Positions 1-10,083 of a stretch of 64,000 nucleotides of DNA are shown here, in pieces. Below the pieces are notes generated by a model. It was not told where the DNA came from and did not search any database. It saw nothing but the letters and a program-made list of their open reading frames with translations. The stretch lies in assembly GCF_050003625.1 (NCBI RefSeq), contig NC_134397.1, forward strand, positions 218,984,537-219,048,536. Reading direction: 5' to 3'. This DNA is from Haematobia irritans (taxonomy: Eukaryota; Arthropoda; Insecta; Diptera; Muscidae). Position 1 is the stretch's first letter. Each line of letters starts with the position of its first letter. The position numbers were made by a program, and so were the translations under genes.

Positions 1-263
1 CATTAATCAAATATTTTTGGAAACCAATTTAATATTTTTATTGTAAAAACAAATATTTAACTTCAGAATAACAACTTGGAAACATTTTTATGAATTGGTA
101 AGCTTTCTTTAACATTCTTTTAACCAGAACATTTAGTTTTTTTATGCATATTATTTCTTTAATTAGATTTTTTGGAAACCAATTTAATGTTTTCTATTTA
201 ATGTAAAAAATAAATATTTAATTTCAGAGTATCCCCAAATGAATTTCGATAACTTTTTAACCT
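1..263. repeat. 157-bp tandem duplication, AT-rich
   Basis: A block starting near 12 (TTTTTGGAAACCAATTTAAT, ending in a TTTAACTTCAG tract) recurs near 169, giving a period of about 157 bp. A third partial copy of its GAATTGGTAAG segment lies at about 797, on the other side of the MITE at 266-781, so the MITE split a pre-existing array. The copies carry GTAAG and TTTCAG signals that resemble splice sites (see findings). No long ORF. Confidence 0.6.
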
Positions 264-265
264 CA

Positions 266-781
266 CACTGAAAAAACAGTGAACCCACCAGGAAGAAAAG
301 TTTCGGTTAATTTTAGAAAATTTTGAATATTTGTAGAAAATTTTAACTAAACAGTATTACAAACGTTGGCATCACGCCAATGTCATAAAAATAAGTAAAG
401 ATTTTTCGACAAATTCAAGAAAATTTATTAGACATAACTAAGTTTTTTCACTTGTTAAAGAAAATTTTGTAGTTTGGAAGAAAAACTTGAAGTTAAAAAT
501 TGCAAGAATGTCTTTAGTGATATACGAAGTTCATGATGGACGCATTTTTGGTAAAATTTACAAATTTAAAGAAATTCTGAACTATTTTGTGGAAGGTACG
601 AATTTAGTTAATCATTATGCTTCATTTGAGTTTATTTTTTTCCTCCATTTTAGTTAATTTAACTAAGGTAAACAAAAAATTATTAGAGTAAAGGAAACTT
701 TCTCTAAACATAATAATTCCATGAACTAAAATAAAGTTAAATTGACTTTAGTGAAATAGAGAGTTCACTTTTTTTTGAGTG
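266..781 (+). mobile_element. MITE, CACTGAAAAAACAGTG family, complete copy
   Basis: The 516-bp element begins CACTGAAAAAACAGTGAACC and ends in the inverted form of CACTCAAAAAAAAGTGAAC. It is similar along its whole length to the 496-bp copy at 15896-16391. There is no coding capacity, so it is a non-autonomous DNA transposon. The copies at 15896 and 39239 are flanked by TA, pointing to a Tc1/mariner-type source, but this copy is flanked by CA on both sides (264-265 and 782-783). Confidence 0.8.
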
Positions 782-940
782 CAGCATACAATTTAATAGA
801 GAATTGGTAAGTTTTATGTTAAAACATTGGATTTCTTTTGACAAGAATATTTATTGTATTATGTCCTTCACATCGATAACAACACAGTTTTATGAGTTAA
901 TATATTACTTAATTCATTATTTCTCTAATTGTTTCAGGTA

Positions 941-1136
941 CAAACTTTATGAGGTACGTTTATCTAAGAAAAGTTGAATTCCTTACACCATTTAATAAAA
1001 TGCCCCAAATATGGTAAGTTACAAGCTAATTTAAATAGATTAAAAATTATATTTTATTACATGTTAATTTTTAACAATTTTCATTATTCCTTCCATTTTT
1101 TTCAGCAAGATATGTGAATATACTAACGAGGAATAA
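941..1136 (+). other. Possible terminal coding exons (hypothetical)
   Basis: After a TCTCTAATTGTTTCAG acceptor ending at about 940, one frame stays open for 26 codons to a donor (AAATATG|GTAAGT) at about 1015. A TTTTTTTCAG acceptor near 1105 follows, and the downstream piece continues that frame for 9 codons to TAA. Poly(A)-like AATAAA motifs follow (1130s, 1260). No family is recognised. In DNA this AT-rich a stretch this long could be open by chance, so it is a weak candidate for the 3' end of a host transcript. Confidence 0.25.
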
Positions 1137-1650
1137 AAAACTAAGGAAAAGTCAAAATGTCCAAATAGCGAGTTAAAATAAACTATTTTCTTGTTCCACG
1201 TGGTCATAATATTTATTCACAAAAACATTGTATTAATAACTTTCATCATAAGTTTTTATAATAAAGTACTTTTGCTTAAAGAAAGTTGAATTTTAATGTA
1301 TGAGAATTTTCATAGTAGTAAAACGGGTTGTTGTTCCTTTAATTATTTAATTTCTCTGTACTGTGGAATGAGTGATTTAAAAATAGTTTAGTCGTCGACA
1401 TTTTAAAGAGACTGTTAACCACTTTTTATTATCGGGTTTCCCAAAAAATAAGCAGGTAAACCAAAATAATACTGACTTTTTAACTTGGTAGGGGTATATA
1501 AATCTTATGGTTTTGTAAAAATGAACTAAAATACAATGTTATAGATTAACTAAAATTTAAGAGAATTATAAACTAGACAAGTTGAAAAAAATCTTAAGGG
1601 CTAAATCATGGTCAATATTACTACAGTTTAGTTCATTTTGCAATGGAAAA

Positions 1651-1672
1651 GGGTTCACTGTTTTTTCAGTGT
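1651..1672 (-). repeat. Orphan terminal inverted repeat of the CACTGAAAAAACAGTG MITE
   Basis: The 21 bases at 1651-1671 are the exact reverse complement of the MITE terminus at 266-286, and the pairing extends one base further (265/1672). It is followed by TA. The sequence to its left is not clearly MITE body, so this is either the end of a degraded second copy or the far end of a longer 1.4-kb composite starting at 266. Confidence 0.6.
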
Positions 1673-2242
1673 AGAAATAATTTTCATCTAATTGTTAATA
1701 GAGAAAATTTTCTGTTATGCCAGTTTGGAAGTAAAATTCCTCTATGTTATTCTACGATAAACAATCAAAATATCAACCTTACTGATACAGATTTAATTAT
1801 GGCCCTCACAGCAGCATGTTTAGCCTATTTTCATGATTTTATTACCATCTTGTTTTATCTCTAATATTATTGTTATACATATTAAGTAATAAAAAAAAAA
1901 AAACAAATTATGACCACGTAATTACATCCAATAACTATTGTGATTGGTGGTGTATTTTTTCTGAATATCAGATCCAATGATCAGTCTTAACTTATTTATG
2001 ACGTCAATATTGATATCTCGTTTATGTTGAAAATCTAGAAATTGAATTCATTGGCATTTGTTGAAACAAGATTAATTGCTAATAGTATTGAAAAGGGAAT
2101 ACAATTTAGAATGTCTATCTTATGGAGGTGGTGATTTGAGAGCACCTCTAACCTCATGTTTGAATGCGGATTACGCAAATGAATCTATTACGATTTTCTC
2201 TATTTACACTTAAATATGATGTTATGTAAATAAAACTATTGT
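1673..2242. other. AT-rich sequence without recognised content
   Basis: It contains a poly(A) run near 1890 and several AATAAA-like motifs. Short open frames (for example 1643-1864) overlap the MITE end and show no recognisable domain. Confidence 0.5.
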
Positions 2243-2598
2243 ATTAGATTTAATAACAAGTGTTTCTATTTATCCGGGGGAATGTAGGTAAGGATTTGAG
2301 GAATTGGCAAATGCAACATGTTTATACCCTAAACCACATAGTTGTTACTAACTTACATACATTTGCAAGAAAATTTTAATTTTCTTAGGCCACTTCTCAA
2401 TGTTTTTTTTTTCAGTTCCGATTAGATTTAATAACAAGTGTTTCTAATTATCCGGGGGAATATAGGTAAGGATTTGAGGAATTGGCAAAAGCAACATGTT
2501 TATACCCTAAACCACATAGTTGTTACTAACTTACATACATTTGCAAGAAAATTTGAATTTTTTAGGCCACTTCTCAATGTTTTTTTTTTCAGTTCCGA
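2243..2598 (+). repeat. 178-bp tandem duplication with an exon-intron-like unit
   Basis: Two near-identical copies (2243-2420 and 2421-2598). Each contains a donor (TAG|GTAAGG, GT at 2288 and 2466) and a T-rich TTTTTTTTTCAG acceptor (AG at 2414-2415 and 2591-2592). This defines introns of about 128 and 127 bp and a 50-nt exon at 2416-2465. That exon is open (LDLITSVSNYPGEY). Joined to sequence after 2592 it continues as SSDEVNMLFGHLK and stops near 2632. Including both exon copies would shift the frame and hit a stop, so they would have to be alternatives. No protein family is recognised. Confidence 0.4.
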
Positions 2599-2744
2599 TG
2601 AAGTAAATATGCTATTTGGCCATTTAAAGTGAACATTTAAATTTGGGAAAATTATAAAAATACAATGTCCGAATAATAAGTTGTGTCTCGAATTATAACC
2701 ACGTTTGCCACTCGAGCTAAAAATAATCTACCAAAATTTGCAGA

Positions 2745-5700
2745 AAATTTTACCAAAAATCTACAAAAAAAAATCTTATTTTGCAAAATTTTATTGGTTT
2801 ATAATTTTTTTTTCAAATATTTTTTTCTATAGAAAATTTTATTTCTATAAATAATTTTGACAAAATTTTATTTCTATTGAAAATTTTGTCAAAATGTTAT
2901 TTTTGTAGAAAATTTTTGTTAAAATTGTATTTCTTTAGAACACAATTTTATTCCCATACAAAATTTTGGAAGCCATCGTGGTGCAATGGTTAGGTTCGAT
3001 TTCTGCTTCGACCGAACACCAAAAAGTTTTTCGGCGTTGGATAGTCCACCGCCGAAAAAGTTTTAGAGAGCAATAGAGAGCACCAGAATGTGCGTGAAGA
3101 TTAATTGTAAATTTTTACTAGTTAAGACACATACCAGACAAATTTAGCCGCGCACGGAATGGGTTAATCGAGTTATGGGAGCCAATGTGGTGCAATGGTT
3201 AACATGCCCGCTTTGCATGCACAAGGTCGTGGGTTCGTTTCCTGCTCCGACCGAACACCAAAAAGTTTTTCAGCGGTGGATTATCCCACCTCAGTAATGC
3301 TGGTGACATTTCTGAGGGCTTCCAAGCTTCTCTAAATGGTTTCACTGCAATGTGGAACGCCGTTCGGACTCGGCTATAAAAAGGAGGTCCCTTGTCATTG
3401 AGCTTAACATGGAATCGGGCTCCACTCAGTGATAAGAGAGAAGTTCACCAATGTGGTATCACAAATGACTGAATAGTCTAAGTGAGCCTGATACATCGGG
3501 CTGCAAACTAACCTAACCTATACAAAATTTTATCAAAACTTTATTTCTATAGAACATTTTTGTAAACATTTTATTTCTGTAAAAATTTTGTCAAAATTTT
3601 ATTCCCATAAAAAAATGTTGTCAAAATGTTATTTCTATAGAAAATTTTATCAAAATTTTAGTACTATAGAAAATTTAATCAAAATTATTTTGCAAAATTA
3701 TATTGGTTTATAAATTTTTTTTCCAAACATTTTTTTTCTATTGAAAATTTTACTTCTATAAACAATTTTGTGATTTTTTTTCCTATAGACAATTTTGTCA
3801 AAATTTTATTTCTATACTAAATTTTCTCAAAATTTTATTTCTATAGAAAATTTTGTCACGATTTTATTCCCATATAAAATTTTGTCAAAATTTTATTTAT
3901 AAAAATTTTTGTCAAAATTTTATTTCTATAGAAACTTTTTTCCAAATTTTATTTCTATTGAAAATTTTTTCCAAATTTTATTCCTATAGAAAATTTTATT
4001 AAAATTTTATTTCTATAGAAAATTTTATCAAAATTTTATTTCTGCAGAAAATGTTGTCAATATTTTAATTCTATAGAAAATTTTGTCAAAATTTTATTTC
4101 TGCAGAAAATGTTGTCAATATTTTAAACCTATAGAAAATTTTTCCAAATTTTATTTCTTTAGAAAATTTTGTCAAAATTTTATTTCTATAGAAAAATTTA
4201 TCAAAATTGTATTTCGTTTTGTTTTGTTATTGCTAATTTTTTTCTTTAATCATTGTTGTTGTTTTTTATTTCAGCTTAAAACCATGAATTGACTATAAAA
4301 AATTTAGTCAAAATTATATTTCTACTGAAAATTTTGTAAAAGTTTTACTTCTAAAGATAATTTTGTCAAAATTTTAGTTCTATAGAAAATTTTCTTAAAA
4401 TTTTATTTCTGTAGAAAATTTTGTTAAAATTTTATTTCTAAAGAAAATTTTGTCAAAATTTTATTTCTAAAGAAAATTTTGTCAAAATTTTATTTCTATA
4501 GAAAATTTTGTCAAAATTTTATTTCTATAGAAAATTTTGTCAACATTTTCTTTCTATGGAAATTTTTTTCAAGATTTTATTTCTGTAGAAAATTTTGTCA
4601 AAATATTATTTCTGTAGATATATTTGTCAAAATTTTATTTCTGTAGAAAAGTTTGTAAATTTTTTTTCTTGCAAAAAATGTTGTCAATATTTTAATTCTA
4701 TAGAAAATTTTCTTGAAATTTTATCGCTATAGAAAATTTTGTCAAAATTGTATATATATAGAAGATTTTAATAAAATTGTATTTGTATGGAAAATTTTGT
4801 CAAAATTTTATTTCTATAGAAAATTTTGTCAAAATTTTATTTCTAAAGAAAATTTTTTCCAAATTTTATTTCTTTAGAAAATTTTGACAAAATTTTATTT
4901 CTATAGAAAATTTTGTCAAAATTTTATTTCTATAGAAGATTTTGTAAAAATTTTATTTCTATAGAAAATTTTGTCTACATTTTATTCCTATAGAAAATTT
5001 TGTCAAAATTTTATTTCTATAGAAATTTTTTTCCAAATTTTATTTCTATAGAAAATATTTTCCAAATTTTGTTTCTATAGAAAATTTTGTCAAAATTTTA
5101 TTTCTATAGAAAATTTTGTCAAAATTTTATTTCTATAGAAATTTTTTTCCAAATTTTATTTCTATAGAAAATTTTTTCCAAATTTTATTTCTATAGAAGA
5201 TTTTGTAAAAATTTTTGCAGAAAATCTTGTCAATATTTTAATTCTATAGAAAATTTTCTTAAAATTTTATTTCAATAGAGAATTTTGTCAAAATTTTATT
5301 TCTGTAGAAAATTTTGTCAACATTTTATTTCTATAGAAAATTTTGTCAAAATTTTATTTCTATAGGAAATTTTGTCAAAATTTTATTTTTTTGAATTTTT
5401 TTTTCAACAATTTATTTATATAGTATTTTTTTGTTTTTAATTTTATTTCTAAAGAAAATTCTCAAAATTTTATTTCTACAGAAAGTTTTGTCAAAATTTT
5501 ATTTCTATAGAAAATTTTGTCAAAATTTTATTTCTATAGAAAATTTTGTCAAAATTTTATTTCTATAGAAAATTTTGTCAACATTTTATTTCTATAGCAA
5601 ATTGTGTCAAAATTTTCTTTGTATAGAAATATTGTAAAAATTTTATTTCTATAGAAAATTTTTTATAAATTTTATTTCTACAAAAAGTTTTGTCAACATT

Positions 5701-6930
5701 TTATTTCTTCAAAAAGTTTTGTCAAAATTTTATTGCTGTAGAAAATTTTGTCACAATTTTCATTCTATAGAAAATTTTGTCAAAATTTTATTTCAATAGA
5801 GAATTTTGTCAAAATTTTATTTCTGTAGAAAATTTTGTCAACATTTTATTTCTATAGAAAATTTTGTCAAAACTTTATTTCTATAGAAAATTTTGTCAAA
5901 ATTTTATTTCTATAGAATTTTTTTTCCAAATTTTATTTCTATAGAAAATTTTGTCAAAATTTAATTTCTATAGAAAATTTTGTCAAAATATTATTTCTGT
6001 AGAAAATTTTGTCAAAATTTTATTTTTGCAGAAAATGTTTTCAATATTTTAATTCTATAGAAAAATTTGTCAAAATTTTATTTCTGTAGAGAATGTTGTC
6101 AATATTTTAATTCTATAGAAAATTTTCTTAAAATTTTATTTCTATAGAAAATTGTGTCAAAATTTTATTTCTATAGAAAATTTTGTCAAAATTTTATTTC
6201 TATAGAAAATTTTGTCAAAATATTATTTCTGTAGAAAATTTTGTCAAAATATTATTTCTGTAGAAAATTTTGTCAAAATTTTATTTCTGTAGAAAATTTT
6301 GTCAACATTTTATTTCTATAGAAAATTTTGTCAAAACTTTATTTCTATAGAAAATTTTGTCAAAATTTAATTTCTATAAAAAATTTTGTTAAAATATTAT
6401 TTCTGTAGAAAATTTTGTCAAAATTTTATTTTTGCAGAAAATGTTGTCAATATTTTAATTCTATAGAAAATTTTGTCAAAATTTTGTTTCTGTAGAGAAT
6501 GTTGTCAATATTTTAATTCTATAGAAAATTTTCTTAAAATTTTATTTCTATAGAGAAATTTGGCAAAATTTTATTTCTATAGAAAATTTTGTCAAAATTT
6601 TATTTCTATAGAAAATTTTTTCCAAATTTTATTTCTATAGAAAATTTTGTCAAAATATTATTTCTGTAGAAAATTTTGTCAAAATTTTATTTTTGCAGAA
6701 AATGCTGTCAATATTTTAATTCTGTAGAAAATTTTCTTAAAATTTTATTTCTATAGAGAATTTTGTCAAAAGTTTATTTCTATAGAAAATTTTTTTTCCA
6801 AATTTTATTTCTATAGAAAATTTTGTCAAAATTTTATTTCTATAGAAATTGTTTTCCAAATTTTGTTGCTATAGAAAATTTTTTCCAAATTTTATTTCTA
6901 TAGAAAATTTTGTCAAAATTTTAATTATTG
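2745..6930 (+). repeat. 30-bp satellite array S1 (AAAATTTTGTCAAAATTTT / TTTCTATAGAAA)
   Basis: Over a hundred degenerate copies of a roughly 29-30-bp unit made of two dyads: the perfect palindrome TTTCTATAGAAA and the odd-centred palindrome AAAATTTTGTCAAAATTTT. It is interrupted by a SINE dimer (2968-3529) and a fragment of the GCCATGCATTGACT repeat (about 4212-4290). A variant unit (TTTGCAGAAAATGTTGTC) recurs at irregular longer spacing, indicating higher-order amplification. The scattered small ORFs here are artefacts of the repeat. Confidence 0.9.
2968..3529 (+). mobile_element. tRNA-derived SINE, dimeric insertion
   Basis: A truncated SINE head (about 2968-3060, GTGGTGCAATGGTTAGG) is followed by about 117 nt of unrelated sequence and a full SINE (3177-3529). 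The full copy has a pol III A-box-like segment (GTGGTGCAATGGTTAACATG), a B box (GGTTCG..TCC) and the family body, and ends in a CTAACCTAACCTA tail. The pair is bracketed by the 12-bp direct repeat ATACAAAATTTT (2956-2967 and 3530-3541), as if the dimer inserted as one unit. The flank is satellite, so the duplication is slightly less certain than in unique DNA. Confidence 0.8.
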
Positions 6931-7616
6931 TTGTTTTTGATCTCAGCTTAAAGCCATGCATTGACTGAACTACAAGTGTAGCTTAACCAACAGAGGAAAA
7001 GTATGCTTGTCAAATTTATTTGGGCAAAGCCCTATAGACTGCAAGATGGTTGGATGTATAGCTGTTTCGGAATTACCACATTCCTCATCAGCATCCTCTA
7101 TTTGCAGCAAAACTATCAACCAATTATCAGAATAAATTCGGGTAATTCACTCAACCCAAAGTGAACTACACTTGAACCTTCCGAAAAAGGGATTTGATAG
7201 TCGGCTACTGTCTAAAACAAATTTGCAAGCATATTTCTTTTCCTTTGCCAAACTCAAATCATCGATTTGAATGTAAATGGCTGGGTTTGTTTTTGAGCGT
7301 GCTTCCTCTATCTTCATTCGTTTTGTTTGTTATTGTTGGCTTCTCTTCAATCGTTATTGTTGTTTTGATCTCAGCTTAAAGCCATGCATTGACTAAACTA
7401 CAAGTGTAGCTTAACCAACAGAGGAAAAGTATGCTTGTCAAATTTATTTGGGCAAAGCCCTATAGACTGCAAGATGGTTGGATGTACAGCTGTTTCGGAA
7501 TTACCACATTCCTCATCAGCATCCTCTACTTGCAGCAAACCTATCAACCAATCATCAGAATAAATTCGGGTAATTCACTCAACCCAAAGTGAACTACACT
7601 TGAACCTTCCGAAAAA
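6927..7616 (+). repeat. Tandem pair of the GCCATGCATTGACT repeat (428-bp period)
   Basis: The block containing AAGCCATGCATTGACT, ACAAGTGTAGCTTAACC and AGACTGCAAGATGGTTGG occurs at 6927-7190 and again at 7345-7616, with an offset of 428 bp. Partial copies occur at about 4212-4290 and 27310-27520. All four lie inside 30-bp satellite arrays, which suggests they belong to the same dispersed composite repeat. No coding potential is recognised; the 61-codon ORF at 7194-7379 runs across the unit without a known motif. Confidence 0.75.
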
Positions 7617-8105
7617 GAAAATTTTGTCAAAACTTTATTTCTATAGAAAATTTTGTCAAAATTTTATTTCTATAGAAAATTTTGTCAAAATTTTATTTCT
7701 ATAGAAAGTTTTTTCAAGATTTTATTTCTGTAGAAAATTTTGTCAAAATTTTATTTTTGCAGAAAATGTCAATATTTTAATTCTATAGACAATTTTCTTA
7801 AAATTTTATTTCTATAGAGAATTTGGTCAAAATTTTAATTCTATAGAAAATTTTCCTAAAGTTTTATTTCTTTAGAAAATTTTGTAAAAATTTTATTTCT
7901 ATAGAAGATTTTGTCAAAATTGTATTTCTGAGAAGATTTTATTAAAATTGTATTTGTATGAAAAATTTTGTCAAATTATATTTCTACAGAAAATTTTGTA
8001 AAAGTTTTATTTCTAAAGATAATTTTGTCAAAATTTTATTTCTATAGAAGATTCTGTCAAAATTTTATTTCTATAGAAAATTTGTAAAAATTTTATTTCT
8101 GTACA
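7617..8105 (+). repeat. 30-bp satellite array S1, right part
   Basis: Continuation of the same dyad satellite after the GCCATGCATTGACT repeat pair. Units are increasingly diverged toward 8105, where the array meets the Tc1-like relic. Confidence 0.85.
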
Positions 8106-8189
8106 ATTAACTCAAATATAATCTAGAGAAAATAAGACTGTACTTTAAGGGGATATATCAACTATAACGTTCATAAATATAACTTTAGA

Positions 8190-8699
8190 AGTCGGAGTGC
8201 GATTATACAAAAAATATCCAAGAAAAATAGGTTAGAGCCCTTTAAATTTGCAAAAAATACCTTAAACGGTCTGAGAAGCAGTAAAAATGTGTTCTATTTT
8301 CTGACGAATCAAAGTTTATCATGTATGGTTCAGATGGCAGATATATAGTACGAAAGTCCAGAGATCAAAATCTTTATCCCAAATATACAGAAGGTGCCTT
8401 CAAATATGTTGGGGGCAATATTGTGGTCTGGGGGTGTTTTTCTGGGTAATTTATTGGCCCGATTCGTAGCATCGAGTGTATTATGCAGTCGGAGGACCAT
8501 AAAAACACTTTACTGGGAAAGACGCTTGTTTCGATGTTTCAAGCCGAAAATGACCCCAAGCACTCGTGTAAGGTGGTAAAGCCAAAAAAAAAACTTCGTG
8601 TGCTTGACTGGTCTGACCAGTTGGCCGATGGAAATCTCATTAAAAACCCTTGGGAAATTTTAAAACAAACAATTTTGAACAAATTTTGTGAATAACCAC
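8190..8699 (+). pseudogene. Tc1-like transposase relic, left part (split by BEL)
   Basis: Degenerate translation on the plus strand resembles the middle and C-terminal part of a Tc1 transposase. It shows a VLFSDESKF block with the first catalytic Asp (about 8292), then VVWGCFSG followed by a stop (about 8424-8450). Next comes a QAENDPKH block matching the second catalytic region, then a decayed WSDQ...NPWEILK block. Upstream, an RLEPFKFAKNTL-like segment fits the RLEFAK region. The reading is broken by stops and frameshifts. The BEL element inserted at 8699/8700, and the missing C-terminus continues at 20761. Confidence 0.75.
8695..8699. repeat. Target site duplication of BEL element (left)
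   Basis: ACCAC directly precedes the LTR terminus and is repeated at 20761-20765 after the other LTR. Five base pairs is the usual duplication length for BEL/Pao integrases. Confidence 0.9.
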
Positions 8700-9175
8700 T
8701 GTACAATTTCCTGGCTTGGTCTTCTGAAAGTGGACTGTATTCGGTTTTATCGAAGCTCGGAAAATGTAAGGAGTGCCAAGTAAAAGAAAAGCAAAAGAAA
8801 TAGAACAAAGACAGGTTTCAGATTCAGAATATGTGACAGTTTTATTTAAGGATCGCTGCTGCTTACCAGGTTGAAGTGATAAATTGAAGTGAGTAATGAA
8901 AAAAATGGTAAACTATGAACAACTATTACAATCAAAAAAAGAGTACAAGTCAGTGAAAATGAGACAACTAGTCTTAGATATAAAAAGCTTTTCTTGCTTG
9001 ATGATTTAAAGTAGAGTTACCACTAATAGAATATAAAACTAGAGCAATTATTTTCAATGAAAGTTAAGATGATAAATTCAATAATTCAATTCATTTGAAA
9101 GTAATTCATGTTCTTAAAGATACATTTTAGGATGTAATTAGAAAATAGACGAAGACTGTTAAACTGGGTTTAACA
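8700..9175 (-). repeat. BEL/Pao 3' LTR (476 bp)
   Basis: By base-by-base reading this appears identical to 20285-20760, including the TG...CA termini. The element is transcribed on the minus strand, so this is its 3' LTR. A polyadenylation-type AATAAA lies on the minus strand at 8841-8846. Apparent LTR identity implies very recent integration, because both LTRs are copied from one template. Confidence 0.95.
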
Positions 9176-10037
9176 TGCCGCCCGCCTTGCAGGACTGCAA
9201 CGTTGGTAGCGACATGCTCCGGAAATAAGCCAACCGAAAATGCTGCTTTGTAAAATGGGCATATTTGATGATGTTCTTATCATTCCAGCTCTAAGTATTC
9301 CAGGTAATTGATCGTTGGCAATTATAATTTCAATGTTAACTGGATTATAGAAATTCGGATCTGCCAGTTCATTTATATGGTTATAAATAGCCTTTAGAGA
9401 AGGCTCCGTTGTTGGTTTTGGCAAATTGTTGTGGAATCGAGGTTGTACCAGGGCGTTGATTTGTATTTTAACCTGAGGGTCGTAATATGACTCTAAGTTA
9501 ATCGTACAATATTTCATATTTTCTCTGGTAGTAGTACGCAGCTTCAAACGATCGACCAACCCTTTCAATATTGTGGTTTGAGCTTCTCCAGTGCTCAACA
9601 GAAGTCGCACTTTCTCTGGGCCATTTGATGTAACTACTCGGGCGAGCGCTGTGGGTACGAAGACGTGAGTGTGAAGACGGCGGCTCAATCTTTCGTGAAG
9701 ATGGGATTGTCGACTACGACGATTGGGAACACTTTGTATTTGACGACTCACATTAGAACTTCGGCGGTTTCGAGGAGTGGATGATTGGACAGAAGGAGGT
9801 TGTTGTTGTGGAGTGTCTACGTGGACCATTGTATGGTGATTTTTCTGGCAAACCATGCATTTGTTTCGGGATGGACAAAAGTTTCTCTGATGAGCGGTAC
9901 AAAGGCAGTTGAAACAAAATCCTTTTTCTCGGATTACATCACGGCGTTGTATTGCTGTCATTCTTTGAAACTGAGGACAATGTTTAACAAAATGACGCTT
10001 CTTGCAAATGCGGCACGTTGGTATACTAGAGTTTGAG
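9170..10037 (-). CDS. BEL third ORF: three zinc knuckles plus protease-like domain lacking the catalytic Asp
   Basis: The first in-frame ATG is at 9961 (263 codons), but the frame is open upstream to a strong acceptor (TTACCATTTCAG, AG at 10039-10038). The true product is therefore probably a spliced one starting elsewhere. The upstream part adds a knuckle, CRICKKRHFVKHC; then follow CFNCLCTAHQRNFC and CMVCQKNHHTMVH, a basic serine/arginine-rich linker, and a segment colinear with the Gag-Pol protease region. That segment runs from PTALARVV through LADPNFYNP to FGWLISGAC, parallel to [16 protein letters not shown] and FGWLISG in Gag-Pol. Where Gag-Pol has the catalytic DQGS, this ORF has STGE. 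The stop codon (9170-9172) falls inside the first bases of the 3' LTR. Position and splicing resemble an env slot, but there is no signal peptide or transmembrane segment. Inference: an accessory nucleic-acid-binding, protease-dead Gag paralogue. Confidence 0.8.
9176..9190 (-). promoter_or_regulatory. Polypurine tract of BEL element
   Basis: On the minus strand, GCAAGGCGGGCGGCA lies immediately upstream of the 3' LTR (TGTTAAAC). It is G-rich and in the position expected for plus-strand priming. It also encodes the last residues of the third ORF. Confidence 0.7.
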
Positions 10038-10050
10038 CTGAAATGGTAAG
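10038..10050 (-). promoter_or_regulatory. Candidate 3' splice site for BEL third ORF
   Basis: Minus-strand CTTACCATTTCAG lies between the Gag-Pol stop (10084-10086) and the third ORF, whose frame is open from the AG onward. A candidate donor (GAAG|GTAGGTGAG on the minus strand, GT at 20169-20168) lies about 115 nt downstream of the 5' LTR. Use of either site is inferred from sequence only. Confidence 0.5.
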
Positions 10051-10083
10051 ATTTATTAGGTATGTGAACGGTTGTGAAAGAAG

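Noticed and set aside
265..1672. A single 1.4-kb transposon bounded by the 21-bp inverted repeats at 266 and 1651
   Set aside because: A complete MITE already ends at 781 with matching flanks, so the 1651 terminus more likely belongs to another copy.
2745..6930. Regularly spaced 30-bp repeats resembling a CRISPR array
   Set aside because: Units are contiguous without unique spacers, the genome is eukaryotic, and no Cas genes exist; it is a satellite.
9785..10036. Plus-strand 83-codon ORF
   Set aside because: Antisense of the BEL third ORF.
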